A DNA stretch of 64,000 bases from Symbiodinium natans. Taxonomy: Eukaryota; Sar; Dinophyceae; Suessiales; Symbiodiniaceae. A program made the position numbers and the translations under genes. Shown in pieces: positions 60,159 to 64,000 of the stretch; the stretch's first letter is position 1; every line of letters begins with the position of its first letter. Location: positions 691,232 through 755,231 of the forward strand of contig CAJNDS010002268.1 in the NCBI GenBank assembly GCA_905221605.1. The letters are read 5' to 3'. The notes under the pieces are model-generated. The model was not told the DNA's origin, did not search any database, and was given only the letters and a program-made list of their open reading frames with translations.

Positions 60159-60891
60159 TAGCCTAGCCTTCGGGAAGCTTAGGGAGCCTTTACGATGGAT
60201 CTTGAAAGCACCGCAGGAACTAGGCCCGAAACCCTTAGCCTTTTTTTGTCTCATCCGACCGAGGATTCTGCCCTGATTCTGCTCCCTACTGCTCCTGCTC
60301 TCACCATCCGCCGCCGCCCTGCGCTTGCTGCGGGGCGCTCCAGTCATCACCGCCACCGCCTGAGGGACAACCCGCGGGCGATGGCTCAGGGCTTCGAAGG
60401 GCTAGAGTAGGGCTTTTTGTGGGTTTAGTGTTTTTTGGAGTTTAGGGTTTTTTGGGGTTTAGGGGTTTTTGGGATTTAGGTTTTTTTGGGGTTTATGTTT
60501 TTTTGGGCTTAGTTTTTTTTTTGGGTTTTTTGGGGTTTAGGGTTTAGGGGTTGAGGAGCTAGGGCTCATAGGGTTCATATATAAGCCTCCCCTAACATGG
60601 AAGTCCTTTTGACTTCGTAGGGTTAGGAAGTTGGCTCATAGGGGTTATTTAAGGGTTTCAAGGGGGATACTAAGTAGACTTACTAAGTCAAAAGGGCTTC
60701 CAACTACTAGCCGTTGCTAGCCCACACCCTAAACCCTAAACCCTAAACCCTAAACCCTAAACCCCCCGAAGCCTGCCGGCGCATCCCACGAAGCGTCGCC
60801 GGCGGCCGCATTGGTCATGTCGTCCCAGTTGCCACCACCACCTGCGACCAGTGGACCGAGATGCCCAAAGAGCCCAATACCCCTGAATTAC

Positions 60892-60992
60892 GCTTAGGGT
60901 TTAGGGTTTAGGGTTTAGGGTTTAGGGTTTAGGGTTTAGGGTTTAGGGTTTAGGGTTTAGGGTTTAGGGTTTAGGGTTTAGGGCTTAGGGTC
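60892..60992 (+). repeat. TTTAGGG tract
   Basis: About 13 heptamers, ending at an abrupt switch to CCCTAAACC. Confidence 0.95.
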
Positions 60993-61078
60993 TTACCCTA
61001 AACCGTACCAAGGAACCCGAAAGACTTTGAAGGGATATTCCTTAAATAAGACGTTTCGGGGTCACCGAGGGGGAAAGG

Positions 61079-61150
61079 GAAACCCTAAACCCTAAACCCT
61101 AAACCCTAAACCCTAAACCCTAAACCCTAAACCCTAAACCCTAAACCCTA
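61079..61150 (-). repeat. CCCTAAA tract
   Basis: About 10 heptamers in the opposite orientation to the tract at 60,892. Confidence 0.95.
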
Positions 61151-61257
61151 ACTCTTCAGCAGCGCCCCAAACCCAAGCACCCAACTCGGGGCCACGACAG
61201 ATCATCCCTGGCACTGAACGCTAAAGACCCAGGTGCTAAAGCCTCAAAACTCTTCAA

Positions 61258-61496
61258 TTTAGGGTTTAGGGTTTGGGGTTAGGGTTTAGGGTTTAGGGTT
61301 TAGGGTTTAGGGTTAGGGTTTAGGGTTTAGGGTTTAGGGTTTAGGGTTTAGGGTTTAGGGTTTTAGGTTTAGGGTTTAGGGTTTAGGGTTTAGGGTTTAG
61401 GGTTTAGGGTTTAGGGTTTAGGGTTTAGGGTTTAGGGTTTAGGGTTTAGGGTTGAGGGTTTAGGGTTTAGGGTTTAGGGTTTAGGGTTTAGGGTTG
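61258..61496 (+). repeat. TTTAGGG tract, the longest in the window
   Basis: About 33 heptamers with a few base changes or losses (TTAGGG, TTTTAGG). Confidence 0.95.
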
Positions 61497-61884
61497 ACCC
61501 GAGAGCTCCCTACTATAAAGCCCTGACCTTATAATCCTCGATCCAAGACTGGCCTAGGAATAGAAAGAGTACATTATTGGAAACAAAGCCCTAAACAACA
61601 AAAAGGGAACAAGGGAATCCTAAACACCTGAACTAGGATGACCGTTAAATGATCCTCTTAAACCCAATAAGGGCAAATAAGGGCCTACCAAGTACATCCG
61701 AAACCCTACACCCTACACCCTACACCCAAAGCCCTAAACCCCAAACCCTAAACCCCTAAATTCAGAGGATTCGGAAAAAGCCATCAACCGCAGACCACGC
61801 GCCTGCTCCTTCCCAGGCCTGCGCTGGGGCGGTCCACTCCTTGCGCCACAGCTCGGCTTTAGGGCTTCGGGCCTTGTTTAGTGT

Positions 61885-62055
61885 TTAGGGTTTAGGGTTA
61901 GAGTTTAGGGTTTAGGGTTTAGGGTTTAGGGTTCAGGGTTCAGGGTTTAGGGTTTAGGGTTTAGGGTTTAGGGTTTAGGGTTTAGGGTTTAGGGTTTAGG
62001 GTTTAGGGTTTAGGGTTTGGGGTTTGGGGTTTGGGGTTTGGGGTTTGGGGTTTAG
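61885..62055 (+). repeat. TTTAGGG tract grading into TTTGGGG
   Basis: Ends with about five TTTGGGG variants in a row (62,015-62,048), showing that local variants spread within a tract. Confidence 0.95.
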
Positions 62056-62643
62056 GGTTTAGGGCTTCGGGCTTAGGGTTTGGGGGGTTTGAGGGCTCAG
62101 GGCTGGGAAGGGTTGGTACGCGGTGTCCTTCCCGCACAACGGTGCGTAAGAGAGCTGCGGGCCGCGAGACTAAACCCCCAAGCAATTCGCAACCGACAGC
62201 CCTATACTAAAAACTCCCTATATGAAGCCGCAAAATAAGAAACATGCATAGGTTTTGGGGGCTCCAATCACGAAAATCCTAACTGTGTTTTGCCTGGGCC
62301 CTGGACGATAATCTGAAAATGCGTCATTTCTGCTATTTAATTTCTATTTAAGCCTCAGCTGTAATCGGCCACTTTTGGCCGGATCCTGGATTGCTCCCAC
62401 AGAAACTACTACACCCGAGAGCATAGGGTTTAGGGCCCTAGGGTTTGGGGCATAGGGTTTAGCGCTTGGGTGTAGGATCTGTTGTGGGCCTTAGATTTCG
62501 GGTTTTGGGTCCACTGGACTTTGAGCCGTAAGCCTGCTGGGAATGTATTGAGTGATCTCTATACGTTCTCAATGGGTGGGTGTTTGTTTTAACCCAACGC
62601 TTGACAAGCTGCTTGACTAGTAAATGCTTGGACTTGAGATGCT

Positions 62644-62812
62644 GAACCCTAAGCCCTAAACCCTGAACCCTAAACCCTAAACCCTGAGCCCTAAACCCTA
62701 AACCCCAAACCCCAAACCCTAAACCCTAAACCCTAAACCCTAAACCCTAAACTCTAAACCCTAAACCCTAAACCCTAAACCCTAAACCCTAAACCCTAAA
62801 CCCTAAACCAAA
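62644..62812 (-). repeat. CCCTAAA tract
   Basis: About 22 heptamers, with CCCTGAA and CCCCAAA variants at its left end. Confidence 0.95.
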
Positions 62813-63637
62813 CCACTCTACCCGGCCTGCTGGGGCGCTGCAGGCTCCTGGCAGCTCCAGGTTTATAGGGTTTAGGGTTTAGGGTTTAGGGTTCGGGGTT
62901 CGGGGTTGAGGGTTTAAGGTTGAGGGTTGAGGGTTTAGGGTTGGGGTGTTTCCCCTTTGCCCTTTTACTGGCGGTCCTTCATATTGATAATAATGGAGGC
63001 ACTATAATCCTTAAGGACTGTTCGTATGAGGGGGGAACATCCCCACACCGCCTGCTGGCACTGCAAGCCTACTGCTACTTGATGCAAGCAGGGCTTCAAG
63101 GGCCCTCCAGCAAGCCTAGATGGCTTCAGGAGCTTAGGGTTTAGGGTTTAGGGTTCGGCTGCTGTCTGTTTCCTCGACCATGAACCCTAAACTTTATCCC
63201 CCAAAGCCCTCCACCAGTTCCCCGCCTCCTGCTGCATGATCTCCTCGGGATCGCGCCAGAAGAACCTTGGAAGCTTTCTGATTCCGGCTCAAGGTTTAGG
63301 GTTTAGTAGGGCTTAGGGCTTAGGGTTTAGGGTAAAAACCCCAAAGCCTAAACTGTCATTTAGCATGACCCCGTTACCAGTCGCTTGTCCCGAAAAAATG
63401 TGGGCTATGCTGTATGTTTCTTGTCGTCTTACAGTGCCACATGACCACAGCACCCTAAACCCTAAACCCCATTAACCTGCCTTAGTTGCTGAGTTCCTTG
63501 GCTCCCCCCAAAAAGTTACCCTTGACTTCTGGTAGGGTGACATCGACCGGAAAGGGCTAAAGGCTACTTACCCGGCTAGTAACCCTGAACCCTAAACACA
63601 AATAACCCTTCTTGTAACTACCCATGAATCTCCAAGT

Positions 63638-63735
63638 AGCCCTAAACCCTAAACCCTAAACCCTAAACCCTAAACCCTAAACCCTAAACCCTAAACCCTA
63701 AACCCTAAAACCCAACCCTAAACCCTAAATCCTAA
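63638..63735 (-). repeat. CCCTAAA tract
   Basis: About 13 heptamers with a single CCCTAAAACCC irregularity at the right end. Confidence 0.95.
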
Positions 63736-64000
63736 ACCCAGGAATTCAGCTGCCACCGAGTGTCGAGTCCACCATGACGTCCCAGGGCTGCGTTCGGGGC
63801 ATGCTGCCCCGGAGGTACAGCACCTACTCGGGCTTTTGGGGCTTGAAACCCTAAACCCTAAACTCTAAACCCGAAACCCTAAACCCTAAACCCTAGACCC
63901 TGAACCCCTCGAAGCTGTGAACCCTCATGACTTCAGCCCTCAATAAGAAGCCTAAAACTCCGGAAAAGCACCCTGAGGACGGACATGGTTTTAGGGTTTA

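Larger units (their letters stand above)
58606..64000. repeat. mosaic of telomere-like TTTAGGG and CCCTAAA tracts in both orientations
   Basis: At least a dozen tracts of 40-240 bases alternate in direction, separated by 50-400 bases of mixed sequence. No protein-coding gene is supported in the spacers. Because the tracts face both ways and continue to the window end, this is interstitial or subtelomeric mosaic, not a simple chromosome end. Confidence 0.9.

Noticed and set aside
60195-60410. Small ORF between telomere-like tracts
   Set aside because: 71 codons with no domain, no exon signals and a repeat on both sides.
63900-64000. True chromosome end at the right edge
   Set aside because: Telomere-like tracts point both ways and the last tract is short and mixed with unique sequence.

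Overview
The window reads as a chromosome segment from a dinoflagellate, most likely of the Symbiodiniaceae/Suessiales type (inference). The reasons are: abundant TTTAGGG-type telomeric repeat tracts inside the sequence; genes broken into short exons with both GT-AG and GC-AG introns; protein exons that match my memory of dinoflagellate-only families; and very heavy repeat and retroelement content. No bacterial gene layout, rRNA or tRNA was recognised.

Layout. (1) 1-5.4 kb: a Ty3/gypsy-like retroelement on + in which integrase lies upstream of reverse transcriptase, with a Rossmann-like insert between them and an upstream region broken by frameshifts. (2) 5.4-12.9 kb: mostly non-coding AAACCC/TTTAGGG-flavoured DNA, TA-rich microsatellite and one intronless 686-aa transposase-like gene on -. 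(3) 12.9-23.8 kb: three minus-strand multi-exon host-type genes, one ending in an MBD-like domain and one containing an array of very short tryptophan-rich exons. (4) 23.8-39.6 kb: an AT-richer block on - that encodes a RecB/Cas4-like PD-(D/E)XK nuclease, a large helicase-primase-like polyprotein carrying a cysteine-protease-like and a zinc-finger region, a DDE transposase-like ORF that follows in the same frame after a single TAG, and a mosaic ORF with a captured copy of part of the helicase protein. An exon-repeat gene lies beyond it. (5) 39,657-49,514: an apparently intact tyrosine-recombinase retroelement (coiled-coil ORF, recombinase, Gag with zinc knuckle, then a Pol made of a 2OG-Fe(II) oxygenase-like domain, a C5-methyltransferase-like domain, RT and RNase H), followed head to tail by an 857-bp copy that keeps only its ends. 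(6) 49.5-52.7 kb: duplicated AT-rich sequence and one small lysine/serine-rich zinc-binding protein. (7) 52.8-64 kb: almost pure repeat, with a 50-51 bp minisatellite, two large inverted satellite arrays, a 62-base G run, and a mosaic of telomere-like tracts in both orientations.

The most interesting content is the retroelement of part 5, which appears to carry two DNA- or base-modifying enzyme domains of its own and whose Gag and Pol are in one frame split by a single UGA, and the multi-domain minus-strand cluster of part 4, which combines nuclease, helicase/primase-like and transposase-like modules and may be an undescribed large mobile element. Family calls come from motif reading alone; no database search was possible.
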